DNA of 64,000 nt from Hymenobacter sediminis (GCF_003231285.1 NZ_QKNS01000003.1:496001-560000), one strand, 5' to 3'; counted from the stretch's first letter, positions 9,040 to 18,181 are shown. The notes: a model not told the origin generated them from the letters alone. Numbers and translations are program-made.

Positions 9040-9924
9040 TTACTCGTTAATGGTCAGATGATATTCCTTGGCTGTAGTCCGGAACTGGTCGAGCTGGCCT
9101 TTTTCCTTCATAGCTTTATACAGCAAACTCACCATGGAGCTGCTATCGTCGAGGTAAGGCGACTCCTGATCAACGTAGAGGCGGTGGGCGGCGAATAGGT
9201 TGGCCATGGCCTGGGGGAAGTCTTGCCGGAGTAGCGCCAGGCGGCCGGCTCCGAAATAGCCCTCAGGGTTGTAGGGGGCAACAAAACGCAGTTGCTCGTA
9301 GTAGCTGCGGGCCTCGGTGGGCTTCTCCAGCATACTTTGCACCACGGCCATATTCAGCAGAGCCAGGTGGCCCTCCGGAAACACCGCCAACGATTTAGTA
9401 TAGAACGCCGCCGCCTTTTTCAGGTCCTTGGTTTGGCGGTAGCAGATGGCCGCGTTATCGAGGGCCATAACAAACTTGGGGTCTTGCTTAGCAGCCTGCA
9501 GAAATAAGGGCAGGGCCTGCGCGTATTGCTTCTGCTTGAGCAAGGTAGCGCCCTGCTCGTAGGCCTGCCGGGCGGCCGGCACCGCCGACAGCTGGTATTG
9601 CTCCTCCGTTTTGCGCGTCACTAAGGCATTACGCACTGGTGGACACGAACTGATGAGCAGCTCCCGGCTCTGGCGTAGGGTAGAGGTCATGCCCTCTACG
9701 GTACTGATAGCATTGCCATCGGCGGCCCAGCCATCAGAGGTGACGCTGGTCAGAGCCTGGGGCAGGCATTTATCGAGCCGGGCCAGCACGGTATCCGTGG
9801 GCACCTGGGTGCCAATGCAGGAGCAGGCGTGGTCGGCGGTGCGCTGGGCTAGCGGCTTTTGCTGCGCCAAGGTTGGGGCGGCCAGCAGCAGGCCAGCCAA
9901 GAGCGAAAAGTAGCGTTGAATCAT
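9040..9924 (-). CDS. exported tetratricopeptide-repeat protein
   Basis: This 294-residue protein has an N-terminal signal peptide (LLAGLLLAAPTLAQQ) and an N-terminal region with the pair DHACSCIG, which may bind something or form a disulphide. The C-terminal half holds about three or four TPR units, for example AYEQGATLLKQKQYAQALPL, VMALDNAAICYRQTKDLKKA and GHLALLNMAVVQSMLEKP. TPR units are protein-binding scaffolds. It is probably periplasmic or lipid-face associated. No partner can be named; the neighbouring genes do not give a clear role. It is located between the two iron-uptake operons. Confidence 0.8.
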   Translation of the reverse strand: MIQRYFSLLAGLLLAAPTLAQQKPLAQRTADHACSCIGTQVPTDTVLARLDKCLPQALTSVTSDGWAADGNAISTVEGMTSTLRQSRELLISSCPPVRNALVTRKTEEQYQLSAVPAARQAYEQGATLLKQKQYAQALPLFLQAAKQDPKFVMALDNAAICYRQTKDLKKAAAFYTKSLAVFPEGHLALLNMAVVQSMLEKPTEARSYYEQLRFVAPYNPEGYFGAGRLALLRQDFPQAMANLFAAHRLYVDQESPYLDDSSSMVSLLYKAMKEKGQLDQFRTTAKEYHLTINE

Positions 9925-9983
9925 GGAACGGGAGATGAATTCACGAAGATGCCAGGCAATATCCTGATCAGAAGGGCAAATAA

Positions 9984-10014
9984 AAAGCGCCCGCCGAAAT
10001 CCGGCGGGCGCTTT
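9984..10014 (-). terminator. hairpin terminator of the second PepSY gene
   Basis: Arms AAAGCGCCCGCCG (9984-9996) and its exact complement (10002-10014) enclose a 5-base loop, 33 bases beyond the stop of the minus-strand PepSY gene. On the minus strand the stem ends in a run of T. Confidence 0.85.
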
Positions 10015-10046
10015 GCTGACTACGCTGCAGACGGGGACTTAGGGAA

Positions 10047-11441
10047 CTAAGCCGCGGCCAGCTTACGCCCTTTCTTCTTGGCCTTGCGCAGGCGGTTCAG
10101 CCACAGAATGGTGCCGGTGATGGGGAAGGTAAAGCCCAGCACACATACAATCAGGCTGATAACTTTAGAGGGCCAACCCCAGATGGAGCCTGTATGCACC
10201 GGCTTAAACATGCCGCGCACGCGCTGGCCCAGGCTACGCTGCTCGTAGGTCTGCTGGCTGAGCACCTGGCCGGAGTACTGGTCGAGGTAGGTTTCGTCGG
10301 TAGCGTTTTCATAGCTGGCATTGGGGCGCAGGGTAGCTACCCGAATGCTGCCGGTGGGATCTTTGGGCAACTGCAGGGAGTAGTACACTGAAGTGGGCGC
10401 CAATGCGCGGGCGCGGGCCAGGGCCGCATCGGGCGTGAGGCCGGGGGTAGGTGCTGCTTCCGGGGTAGCGGCAGCTTCGGGGGCATCGGCAGGGGTAGGG
10501 GTTGTGGTTACGGAAGCGGCGCCCGGCACTACCGAAACTGGCGGCTCGGGGCGCTGCATGGGCGAGTTGGTCACGGCGTAGATGCCCTTGTTAAACCACT
10601 CAAACGACCAGGCCAAGCCCGTGAAGGCAAAGACAAACAGGAACAACGCCGAGTAGAAGCCCAGCACGATGTGCAAATCGTGGTTGAGGCGCTTCCAGCC
10701 TCCGCTCCACTTCACCTGTAGACGTTGCTTTACGGCCTTGCGGGTAGCCGGCCACCAGAGCACAATGCCGGTAATGATGATAAACAGGAACATAACGGTG
10801 CTCACGCCCACAATCAGCTTGCCGATAGGGCCGCCCACCATGCCGCGGTGCAGAGCCATCATGGTGAAGAAGAAGGTTTCGCGATAGTTCAGCTCGCCGG
10901 TTACGGCGGCGGTGTAGGGGTTCACGAACACCACCGGGCCGCGGCCGCCTTCGCCTCCGCCACCTTTGCCGCCCTTGCCTTCGCCTTTTCCTTCTTTGCC
11001 GCCCTGCTCGCCGCGGCCTTCGCCCCGGCCGCCTTCGGCTCGCCGTTCTTCTCCCTGCGGGGCTTTGCCGGTTTCCATGCGCCCTTCACCACCGCGCTGG
11101 CCGCCTTCACCCTGGCCCTTGCCTTCGCCTTTGTGCTCACCACCGGGGCCGCCGGGCGCGCCAGCCAGGTTGAACTCCACGGTGCGGGTAGGGTCGGCGT
11201 ACACTTTCATGCCCGTGATTTTCGCGTCGGCCTTATAGGCTTTCACGGCGGCTGTGAGGCGCTCCAGGGGTAGGGCGGGGGTAGCAGCTGCGGGTGCCGC
11301 CACGAAGTAGCGCTCCGGGTGCCAGGCCTGCTCCAGCTCTTTCTCGAAAACGAGCACGCCGCCCGTCAGGCAGACTACGGCAATAATCAGCCCCGAAACC
11401 AGGCTGAGGTAAAGGTGAATGTTGCGGAAGAAGATTTTCAT
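10047..11441 (-). CDS. PepSY-associated TM helix protein with a Gly/Glu/Lys-rich insert
   Basis: This 464-residue inner-membrane protein is a paralogue of the one at 6580-7725, with the same order of membrane segments and periplasmic PepSY region (LVSGLIIAVVCLTGGVLVFEK, then FVNPYTAAV and the histidine in ALHRGMVGG). It differs by an insert of about 75 residues (roughly 94-168) made almost wholly of G, E, K, R and Q, and a second Pro/Ala/Thr-rich stretch near 310-350. It follows the second siderophore receptor and is expected to work with it. I chose the ATG at 11441 over an upstream extension that would run through the receptor's terminator. The insert may be a flexible linker or a cation-binding loop. 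Confidence 0.85.
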   Translation of the reverse strand: MKIFFRNIHLYLSLVSGLIIAVVCLTGGVLVFEKELEQAWHPERYFVAAPAAATPALPLERLTAAVKAYKADAKITGMKVYADPTRTVEFNLAGAPGGPGGEHKGEGKGQGEGGQRGGEGRMETGKAPQGEERRAEGGRGEGRGEQGGKEGKGEGKGGKGGGGEGGRGPVVFVNPYTAAVTGELNYRETFFFTMMALHRGMVGGPIGKLIVGVSTVMFLFIIITGIVLWWPATRKAVKQRLQVKWSGGWKRLNHDLHIVLGFYSALFLFVFAFTGLAWSFEWFNKGIYAVTNSPMQRPEPPVSVVPGAASVTTTPTPADAPEAAATPEAAPTPGLTPDAALARARALAPTSVYYSLQLPKDPTGSIRVATLRPNASYENATDETYLDQYSGQVLSQQTYEQRSLGQRVRGMFKPVHTGSIWGWPSKVISLIVCVLGFTFPITGTILWLNRLRKAKKKGRKLAAA

Positions 11442-11473
11442 GGGGCTAAAATACACGCTGGGAAGTCGGGCGA

Positions 11474-11516
11474 AAACCCGGAAGGTGGCTGGTTGCAGCC
11501 AGCACCTTCCGGGTTT
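11474..11516 (-). terminator. hairpin between the second receptor and its PepSY gene
   Basis: Arms AAACCCGGAAGGTG (11474-11487) and its exact complement (11503-11516), with further partial pairing inside, lie after the minus-strand receptor stop and before the PepSY start. It may lower rather than abolish read-through into the PepSY gene. Confidence 0.75.
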
Positions 11517-11580
11517 CCTTTTCACTCAGTTTTTCTTTGGCCAGCAAGGTCAGGTTCTTCAACCCGCTGGCATTGTGCGC

Positions 11581-14148
11581 TTACAGGCGGTAGCCCAGGG
11601 TAGCCGCGAAGTTGCGCGGGGCAATGGGGTTCACGCTATTGTCGTCGTGCATGTTATAGCTCAGCTCGTTGAGCAGGTTGGCCAGCTTCACGCGCACCGA
11701 GAACCGGTCGTAGGAGTAGCCCAGCGAGGCATCCAGCTGCACGTAGTTCGGGATGGTGATGAACTGGTTGGCATCGGCACCGGTGGCCCAGGGCTTGCCG
11801 TCGGCGGGGTTAACCAGGCGCGGGTTGCGGCCGGCCAGCTTATCGCCCACGTAGTAGGTCGTGACGCCCGCGGTCAGGCCCCGCAGAAACCCGTTGTCGC
11901 CGAAGGTGCTGCCGAAGTTGTAGAACAGGCTGAGGTTGGCCGTATGGGCGGGGTTGTAGCGAAGGCGGCTGCCGTTTTCGTAGATGTTGCTATTGGTGTA
12001 GGCCGTGTGGTTGTAGCTGTAGCCAGCAATAAACGACAGCCCGTACATCGGCTTGCTCTGAATGTCCACCTCTACGCCCTTGCTCGTCACCTCGCCGGCC
12101 AGCTCCTGGGGGCTGGTGCTATATTTGGTAGTATAGCGCGGGTCGTTGGGCAGTACGCTCTGGATCTGGTTGCTGTTGACGATGCGGTAGGCCGTCACGT
12201 TGGCCGACAGCGCCCCTTTAAACAAGTCGTTCTTAATACCTACCTCGTACTGGTCGATGATGGAGGGGGGCAGGGGTTGGCCGTTGAGGTCGACGGCCGT
12301 GTTGCTCTGCGGGGTGAACGAGTTGGAGTACGAGGCGAACAGGGCCGTCGTCTTGATGGGCTGGTACACTACCCCTAAGCGGGGTGAGAAGGCGTCGTCG
12401 TAGCGGCGGTTGTTCACCAACTGGCCGGCCAGCGAACCATACTTGTTGGTAGTAGTGCGGTTGGAGGCCGTGTTGTAGTAGTACTGGTCGCTGGGGGTTT
12501 CCTGGTAACTCCAGCGGATGCCGGCCAGCACCTTCACTTTCTCCGAAACGCTGAGTAAATCCTGGGCGTAGAAGCCGGCCCGGCGGGTATTGCTCTGGGT
12601 GGAAAGGTTGCGCACCAGCTCCCCAAAGCCTCCGATTCGTTCCTTGGGCTGGGCTACCACTTTGTTGCGGTCCAGGATGTTAATGGCGTCGTAGGCCGTA
12701 ACGCTGGTGCGGGAGTTAGTAGGCGAGGTCGGGCCGGAGTAGGCCAGCGTGTTGGTGAGGTACTGGTCCGCGTCGGCACCCACTAGCACGGTGTGTTCCA
12801 GCGCGCCGGTACGGAGCTTGCCCGTCAGGTCCAGCTGGGCCAGGAAGTAGTTTTCGTTGGTTTCGGTGCGCTGCAGGCTGCGGGTCAGGTCGCCGTAGGT
12901 AGCGGCGACGGCGCTGGCTACCGGGCGGCTGGCGCTGCGCAGCTCGTTGTTGTAGCGCTGGTAGCCGGCCACCCCCCGGATCTGCCAGGTGTCGTTCAGG
13001 CGGCTGGTGAGGGTAGCAGTAGTGCTGGTTTGCTGGGTGGCGTTGTTGGCCCCGGGCACGTTCAGGAAGCGGCTCCGCGACTCCTGAACCTGGTAGTTGA
13101 TGGCCCCGATGCCGAAGTCGGGCGTGCGGTTGTCGCGCAGGTAGTCGCCCTCCAAAATCAGGGTAGTCTTGGGCGTGAGGGTGAACAGCAGGGAGGGGTT
13201 CACGTACACCCGGTCCGATTTCACCTCGTCGCGGAAGCTATTGCCCTGCTCGTAGGTACCGTTCAGGCGGAAGGCCACGTTTTCGCTTTTGCCCACGGCA
13301 CCATACACGTCCACCGTTGGCTTCCAGAACCCGAAGCTACCCACGCGCAGCCCTACTGAGCCGCCGCGCTCAAACTGAGGCTTCTTGGTTACCAGGTTCA
13401 GTACGCCGCCCGCGGCCACGTTGCCGTAGAGGATGGCCGCGCTGCCCTTCAGCACTTCCATGCGCTCCAGGGAGCTGGCTTCAGGCATCACGCCGTTGTT
13501 GAAGCGCACCCCGTTCTTAAAGGTGTTGTTGCTGCCGTAGGCAAAGCCCCGGCTGCCCAGCTCTTCCTGGGTGCCGCCGGTGGTGCTGGTCACGTACAAG
13601 CCGCTCACGTTCACCAGCGCATCTGACAGGCGCAGCACCTGCTGTTGCTCCAATACTTGGCGCTCTACCGTCACGGCGCTTTGCGGCAGGTCTAAGGAGG
13701 CTACGGGTAGCTTACTTACGCTGGTAGGGCGCTCATTGAGGCTGCGGTTGCCGGTTACGGTTACTTCGTTGAGCTGTTGGTTGTTCTGAGCCAGCGTAAA
13801 CGAGGGGAGGGTAGTGGTTTCGCCTCCGGTGATGGTCACAGTAATTTCCTGGGTGGTGTAGCCGAGGCTGCTCACTACCAGCTGATAAGAACCCGCCGGA
13901 GCTGACAACCGAAAGCTGCCATCGGTATTGGTAGTAGTTCCGAAGGAAGTGCCTTTCAGCGCCACTGTCACGCCTTCTATCGGCAGTCCTTTATCGTCCT
14001 TTACCACCCCGGCCAAACGGCCGCGTTGGGCAGTTTCGTCACCGGCGTGTTTAGTGGTAGTTAACGTGCCATTATCGCCGCTAAGGGGGGTAGCAATGCC
14101 AGTGACAGGAAGAGAAAGTAGCAGTAAGAAGGGGAGAGGTCGGGACAT
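11581..14148 (-). CDS. TonB-dependent siderophore receptor
   Basis: This 855-residue receptor has a signal peptide (PFLLLLSLPVTGIATPLS), a carboxypeptidase-like regulatory domain (about 42-125, GVVKDDKGLPIEGVTVALKG), a plug domain (about 140-270, LERMEVLKGSAAILYG) and a beta-barrel with the usual late GVEVDIQSKP segment. The C-terminus (LGYRL) ends in leucine instead of the more common aromatic residue. It would import a ferric siderophore with energy from TonB. A PepSY gene follows on the same strand. Its promoter has a Fur-like site at the same distance from the -7 element as that of the receptor at 4102, so the two operons are likely controlled together. Confidence 0.92.
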   Translation of the reverse strand: MSRPLPFLLLLSLPVTGIATPLSGDNGTLTTTKHAGDETAQRGRLAGVVKDDKGLPIEGVTVALKGTSFGTTTNTDGSFRLSAPAGSYQLVVSSLGYTTQEITVTITGGETTTLPSFTLAQNNQQLNEVTVTGNRSLNERPTSVSKLPVASLDLPQSAVTVERQVLEQQQVLRLSDALVNVSGLYVTSTTGGTQEELGSRGFAYGSNNTFKNGVRFNNGVMPEASSLERMEVLKGSAAILYGNVAAGGVLNLVTKKPQFERGGSVGLRVGSFGFWKPTVDVYGAVGKSENVAFRLNGTYEQGNSFRDEVKSDRVYVNPSLLFTLTPKTTLILEGDYLRDNRTPDFGIGAINYQVQESRSRFLNVPGANNATQQTSTTATLTSRLNDTWQIRGVAGYQRYNNELRSASRPVASAVAATYGDLTRSLQRTETNENYFLAQLDLTGKLRTGALEHTVLVGADADQYLTNTLAYSGPTSPTNSRTSVTAYDAINILDRNKVVAQPKERIGGFGELVRNLSTQSNTRRAGFYAQDLLSVSEKVKVLAGIRWSYQETPSDQYYYNTASNRTTTNKYGSLAGQLVNNRRYDDAFSPRLGVVYQPIKTTALFASYSNSFTPQSNTAVDLNGQPLPPSIIDQYEVGIKNDLFKGALSANVTAYRIVNSNQIQSVLPNDPRYTTKYSTSPQELAGEVTSKGVEVDIQSKPMYGLSFIAGYSYNHTAYTNSNIYENGSRLRYNPAHTANLSLFYNFGSTFGDNGFLRGLTAGVTTYYVGDKLAGRNPRLVNPADGKPWATGADANQFITIPNYVQLDASLGYSYDRFSVRVKLANLLNELSYNMHDDNSVNPIAPRNFAATLGYRL

Positions 14149-14166
14149 TATGTAGGGCTGTGCTTG

Positions 14167-14243
14167 TTTAGAACGATTTAAAACAACGCAAAGCTCGGGT
14201 CTATTTAGATAGATTCAAAACAGTTCTTTAGAAAAGTTCTATT
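14167..14243 (-). promoter_or_regulatory. promoter with up to three Fur-like sites for the second receptor
   Basis: On the minus strand a -33 TTTTG (its TTG at 14216-14218) is followed after 19 bases by GAGCTTTG (14189-14196), one mismatch from TAnnTTTG. A palindrome-like site at 14167-14183 (TTTAGAACGATTTAAAA on the plus strand) lies just downstream of the -7 element. Two weaker relatives lie at 14205-14221 and 14227-14243 (TTTAGAAAAGTTCTATT). The arrangement mirrors 4057-4087. The identity of the repressor is inferred only from site shape and gene function. Confidence 0.55.
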
Positions 14244-14285
14244 CTTGGAATAAGGTATCAGAAAGTCAGAATGATAGGCACTAAA

Positions 14286-14319
14286 AAACCCAACGCGGGC
14301 AGAGCCTCACGTTGGGTTT
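14286..14319 (-). terminator. terminator of the luciferase-like oxidoreductase gene
   Basis: Arms AAACCCAACG (14286-14295) and its exact complement (14310-14319) enclose a 14-base loop, 33 bases past the minus-strand stop. Confidence 0.75.
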
Positions 14320-14351
14320 ACTGTATGCTAGGGGGTAGGCAGTTAAATTTT

Positions 14352-15404
14352 CTACCCCACCAAGGTGGCTTGCGAAGTTGCTACTCCTACCGGTAAGGAA
14401 AAGGATTCGGCCAGTAACTCGTAAGAGCGCAGACGGTCATCGAAGTCATGGGTGATGGTAACAGCTACTACCTCGTCCACAGCGTAGTCGGCAGCCAGCT
14501 CCGTTAGCTCAGCCTTCACCTTGTCGGGCGTACCGCTGATGATGCGCTGGTGATGGTAAGCCAAGCGGTGCAGCAGGTCGGCGGAGAGGTTCTTCAGGTT
14601 TACTTTCTCCACGGCATCAATGGGCGAGTAGTTGCCGGTTTCCAGCTTCAGCATCTGCAGGGCCAGGTTGTCGGCCAGGGCCTGGGCGTGGCCGGCCGTA
14701 TCGGCGCACACCACGAAAATGGCCACGTTAGCCTGGGGCGCGGCCAGCTCGGGCGAGGGTTTAAACCGGTCGCGGTACAGCTTCATGAGCTTGGGCCCGC
14801 TGTTGGGGTTGATGAAGTGGGCAAACGAAAAGGCCGCGCCCGCCTCGGCCGCAAACAGCCCGCTCTGGCCGCTGGAGCTGAGCAGCCACAATTCGGGCTG
14901 GGTATCGGCGAAGGGCGCGGCCTTTACGGTGGCATGAATGGTATCGGGCACCACCTCGTCGCGGAGGTAGGCCCGCAGGTCCATGAGCTGCTCGGCGAAA
15001 TCCTCGTCGCTGAACGTGTTATGCGGGTTCAGGGCGTGGGCCGTAATGCGGTCGGAGCCGGGGGCCCGGCCGATGCCCAGGTCGATGCGGCCGGGATACA
15101 GGGTTTCGAGCAGGCGGAAGTTCTCGGCCACCTTCAGGGCCGAGTAGTGGGGTAGCATCACCCCACCCGAGCCCAGCCGGATGCGCGAGGTTTCGGCCCC
15201 GAGGCGGGCCAGCAGCACCTCCGGCGCCGAGCCAGCCAGGGTATTGGTATTGTGGTGCTCCGATACCCAGAAGCGGGTGAAGCCCAACCGGTCCGTCAGG
15301 CGGGCCAGTTCCAGGGTATGCTGCAGGGCCTCGCGCGGGGTACGCCCCACCGGCACCGGCGACTGATCCAATACGCTGAGGCGGATATTCAAAGGAGTTT
15401 CCAT
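14352..15404 (-). CDS. LLM-class flavin-dependent oxidoreductase
   Basis: This 350-residue protein is a luciferase-like monooxygenase of the MsnO8 type. Typical motifs are LSVLDQSPVP at the N-terminus, FWVSEHHN (near 48), RIRLGSGGVMLPHYSALKVAENF (near 80-102) and DLGIGRAPGSD (near 115). Members use reduced flavin to oxidise small molecules; the substrate is unknown. I prefer the ATG at 15404 to the GTG ten codons upstream because the protein then begins directly with the family start METPLNIRLSVLD. It lies 89 bases behind a DHA2 efflux gene on the same strand, so the two could be one operon. Confidence 0.88.
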   Translation of the reverse strand: METPLNIRLSVLDQSPVPVGRTPREALQHTLELARLTDRLGFTRFWVSEHHNTNTLAGSAPEVLLARLGAETSRIRLGSGGVMLPHYSALKVAENFRLLETLYPGRIDLGIGRAPGSDRITAHALNPHNTFSDEDFAEQLMDLRAYLRDEVVPDTIHATVKAAPFADTQPELWLLSSSGQSGLFAAEAGAAFSFAHFINPNSGPKLMKLYRDRFKPSPELAAPQANVAIFVVCADTAGHAQALADNLALQMLKLETGNYSPIDAVEKVNLKNLSADLLHRLAYHHQRIISGTPDKVKAELTELAADYAVDEVVAVTITHDFDDRLRSYELLAESFSLPVGVATSQATLVG

Positions 15405-15493
15405 GGCAGAAGAATGAATAGCTACAATAACCACGGCACGGCCCCGGAAGTTTGCTTTCTACTGACAGATGGAAACTGGTAAACTGGCGCCCG

Positions 15494-17059
15494 TTATTCC
15501 GTTGCTGGCGGAGGGGCATCGGTGTTGCTCTTGCGCAAGGGCAGCTCCGGCACGAACAGGGTCATGAGCAAACCCCCAACCACCAGGAAAATATTGAACA
15601 AGTACACTCGGGAAATAGCCTGGGAAAACACTTCTTTAACCGAGGCAGAGGTAGGAGCCGTAACGCTAGCCACCGGCCCCTCCGCCACCACCGCCACCGG
15701 AATAGTGGGCCCCGTGCCGTGGCGGGGCAACCCCTGAGTTAAGGTTGTGGCCAGGATAACGCCTAGGATAGATGCCGTGATGGCGCCGCCAATCTGTCGG
15801 AAGAACTGGCTGGCCGAGGTAGCTTGTCCCATCAGGTGCGGCTCGATGGCGTTCTGGATGGCCAGGGTGTAGAGCGGCATGGTAGGGCCCAGTCCGAGGC
15901 CGCTGAGTAGCAGATACCCCAGCACCTGCCCGTAGCTGACCGTAACGGGCATGGTAGCCAGCAACGACAGGCCACCCAGCAACACCACCAGCCCGCCCAG
16001 CATCCAGCGTTTGTAATGCCCGAAGCGCGACACCATCTGCCCTGCCAGCAAGGAGCCCATAACAACGCCCATCGACAGCGGAATTAGGCTTACGCCCGCC
16101 TGCGTGGCCGATACGCCGAGCACGTTGACCATAAACAGGGGCTCGAAAATGATGATGCCCAGAAAGGCCCCGCCCAGCAGAAATAGCGCCCCGTTGGCCG
16201 TGCGAAATACCTGGTTGCGAAACAAGTTGAAATCCAGAATCGGGTTTTCATGGTGAAGGCTGCGCCACACGAACAGGGCCAGCGCTGCCCCCGATACCGC
16301 CAGCATCCCGAGGGTAACGGGGGAGGTCCAGCCATAGGTGGCCTTGTCGAGCTGCAGGGCTACTACCAGCGGCACTAGCCCCACCATCAGTAGGCCAGCG
16401 GCCAAGTAGTCGAGGGGTTTGGGAGTAGCGGCGGGACGCAGGGCCGGCATCTGGGTCAGGATAAACCACAGGGCTACCAGGCCCAGCGGCAAGTTCACGT
16501 AAAATACCAGTCGCCAACCCGCTACCCCCGGAATCAGGTCCGAACCATGGTCGGTGAGAAAGCCGCCCAGCAGCGGCCCCAGCACCGATGAAGTGCCAAA
16601 TACGGCTCCGGTGAAGCCCTGGTAACGGCCACGCTCGGCGGGCGGAAACAAATCGGCAATAATGATGAAGGCCATGGCAAACAGGCCCGCTCCGCCTAAG
16701 CCTTGCACGGCCCGGAAAATCACTAGCTGGTTCATTCCGTCGCCGAGCAGGGGTAGGGGGCCAAACTCGCCGGCCAACCCGCATAGCATGGAGCCCAGCA
16801 GGAAAACACTCACCGCCCCAATTTCAATCTTGCGCCGTGAATAGGTGTCGGCCAGTTTGCCGTAGAGGGGCACCAGCGCCGTACTGGCCACCAAGTACGC
16901 CGTGGCTACCCACGTAAAACGGTCCAACCCGTTTAAATCAGCCACAATACGGGGCAGCGCCGTACTGACGATGGTTTGGTCGAGGGAGCCCAGGAACATA
17001 GCCAGCAGCACGCCGGCAAACGTGAGCATCTTTTGCCGGTGCGTCAGATTTTCGGTCAT
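15494..17059 (-). CDS. MFS transporter, DHA2 (EmrB/QacA) family
   Basis: This 521-residue protein has about 14 membrane segments, the DHA2 number. Family motifs include LAMFLGSLDQTIVSTALPRIVADL (motif D1, residues 16-39) and the loop GKLADTYSRRKI (motif A) near residue 68; ITASILGVILATTL lies late in the protein. It would export drugs or other amphiphilic compounds by proton antiport. The substrate is unknown. The gene is divergent from the TauE/SafE transporter and precedes the luciferase-like oxidoreductase, so a small detoxification unit is possible. Confidence 0.88.
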   Translation of the reverse strand: MTENLTHRQKMLTFAGVLLAMFLGSLDQTIVSTALPRIVADLNGLDRFTWVATAYLVASTALVPLYGKLADTYSRRKIEIGAVSVFLLGSMLCGLAGEFGPLPLLGDGMNQLVIFRAVQGLGGAGLFAMAFIIIADLFPPAERGRYQGFTGAVFGTSSVLGPLLGGFLTDHGSDLIPGVAGWRLVFYVNLPLGLVALWFILTQMPALRPAATPKPLDYLAAGLLMVGLVPLVVALQLDKATYGWTSPVTLGMLAVSGAALALFVWRSLHHENPILDFNLFRNQVFRTANGALFLLGGAFLGIIIFEPLFMVNVLGVSATQAGVSLIPLSMGVVMGSLLAGQMVSRFGHYKRWMLGGLVVLLGGLSLLATMPVTVSYGQVLGYLLLSGLGLGPTMPLYTLAIQNAIEPHLMGQATSASQFFRQIGGAITASILGVILATTLTQGLPRHGTGPTIPVAVVAEGPVASVTAPTSASVKEVFSQAISRVYLFNIFLVVGGLLMTLFVPELPLRKSNTDAPPPATE

Positions 17060-17166
17060 AATCGGGGAAGTGAGCTTTCCTCTACGGCCCTACCCCGCCG
17101 CAAGATGCCCGAAAGAATAAGGGTAGGAGGGTACCGTTGGGCTAGCAACTACGGGAGCGGCGGCAG

Positions 17167-17174
17167 TACCTTCG
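17167..17174 (+). promoter_or_regulatory. -7 element TACCTTCG, very close to the TauE/SafE start
   Basis: TACCTTCG ends only seven bases before the ATG at 17182. If used in the usual way, transcription would begin within a few bases of the start codon and the mRNA would be nearly leaderless. Confidence 0.5.
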
Positions 17175-17181
17175 CAGCCGC

Positions 17182-17970
17182 ATGATTTCAACCTTTACTC
17201 TCGCCCTACTCTGTGTATTTGCCTTTTTGGCTGGTTTGATTGACGCCATTGTGGGCGGAGGCGGCCTGATTCAGCTGCCGGCCATGCTGGTACTTCTCAA
17301 GGATGCCGGTACGCCGGTGCCTACCATCCTCGGGACCGGCAAGGTATCTTCCCTGATGGGCACGGCCGCCGCCCTGCGCCGGTATGCCGGGCAGGTGCCT
17401 ATACAGTGGCGGGCGGTAGGCACGGCTGCTGCCGTGGCGGGGCTGTTCTCGTTTCTGGGGGCGCGGGTGGTGAGCTTGCTGCCCCAGGAGCTGTTGCCGC
17501 CGCTGGTGCTAGGGCTGCTGGTGGTTATTGCCATCTACACCTTCTGGCGCAAAGATTTTGGCTCCCTTCATGCCCCGCGCCTACCCAAAAGCCGGGAGGC
17601 TCTGTATGGCGCGCTGGTTGGCCTGATTATCGGGTTTTACGATGGGTTCTTTGGGCCAGGCACAGGGTCTTTCCTGTTGTTTGCCTTCGTGGGGCTCTTT
17701 GGCTACGACTTCATTACCGCCTCCGCCTCGGCTAAACTGGTGAATGTGGCAACTAATCTGGCTGCCCTGGCTTACTTTGCCTACACCGGTCAGATCCTAT
17801 GGGGCGTCGCCATTCCGATGGCCGTGAGCAATATCATCGGCTCCACGTTGGGTGCTCACCTGGCCTTGCGCCACGGTACTCGCTTTGTGCGCATCCTGTT
17901 TCTGGTGGTCGTTGGCGCCTTCATCATCAAGCTTAGCCTGCAGGTCTTCAAAGTTGATTTTTCCCTGTAG
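17182..17970 (+). CDS. TSUP (TauE/SafE) family membrane transporter
   Basis: This 262-residue protein has about seven to eight membrane helices and the two-fold pattern of the TauE/SafE family: DAIVGGGGLIQLPAMLVLL near the N-terminus and GLIIGFYDGFFGPGTGSFLLFAF near the middle (about 152-174). Family members export sulphite, sulphonates or other sulphur-containing organic anions; the substrate here cannot be told. It is divergent from the DHA2 transporter and has a -7 element almost touching its ATG. Confidence 0.9.
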   Translation: MISTFTLALLCVFAFLAGLIDAIVGGGGLIQLPAMLVLLKDAGTPVPTILGTGKVSSLMGTAAALRRYAGQVPIQWRAVGTAAAVAGLFSFLGARVVSLLPQELLPPLVLGLLVVIAIYTFWRKDFGSLHAPRLPKSREALYGALVGLIIGFYDGFFGPGTGSFLLFAFVGLFGYDFITASASAKLVNVATNLAALAYFAYTGQILWGVAIPMAVSNIIGSTLGAHLALRHGTRFVRILFLVVVGAFIIKLSLQVFKVDFSL

Positions 17971-18069
17971 GTCTTCGAAGCAAAGTTTTGACTTGGAGAA
18001 GGGTGAGCATGAGGTTAGGGTGAGGCCCGACATCAGCGGTTTTGACCAACATCCTACCCCCTAAAAGGT

Positions 18070-18107
18070 GCCAAGCCCTTGACGAATGGCATCGTCAAGG
18101 GCTTGGC
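18070..18107 (+). terminator. hairpin terminator after the TauE/SafE gene
   Basis: Arms GCCAAGCCCTTGACGA (18070-18085) and its exact complement (18092-18107) with a 6-base loop, followed by TGTTT. It lies about 100 bases past the stop and also faces the minus-strand gene ending at 18182. Confidence 0.75.
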
Positions 18108-18181
18108 TGTTTAGCAGGTATATCTCAGAAGAGCAGATAGGCATGGGGGACTTCGCCATGCTACCTCACCCCGTTACTGTG

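Noticed and set aside
10725..11273. 182-residue open frame opposite the low-complexity insert
   Set aside because: Mirrors the Gly/Glu/Lys-rich repeat of the PepSY gene and has no domain.
11419..12378. 319-residue open frame on the plus strand
   Set aside because: It lies antisense to the siderophore receptor and the residue content is that of a shadow frame in GC-rich DNA; the receptor on the other strand has clear domains.
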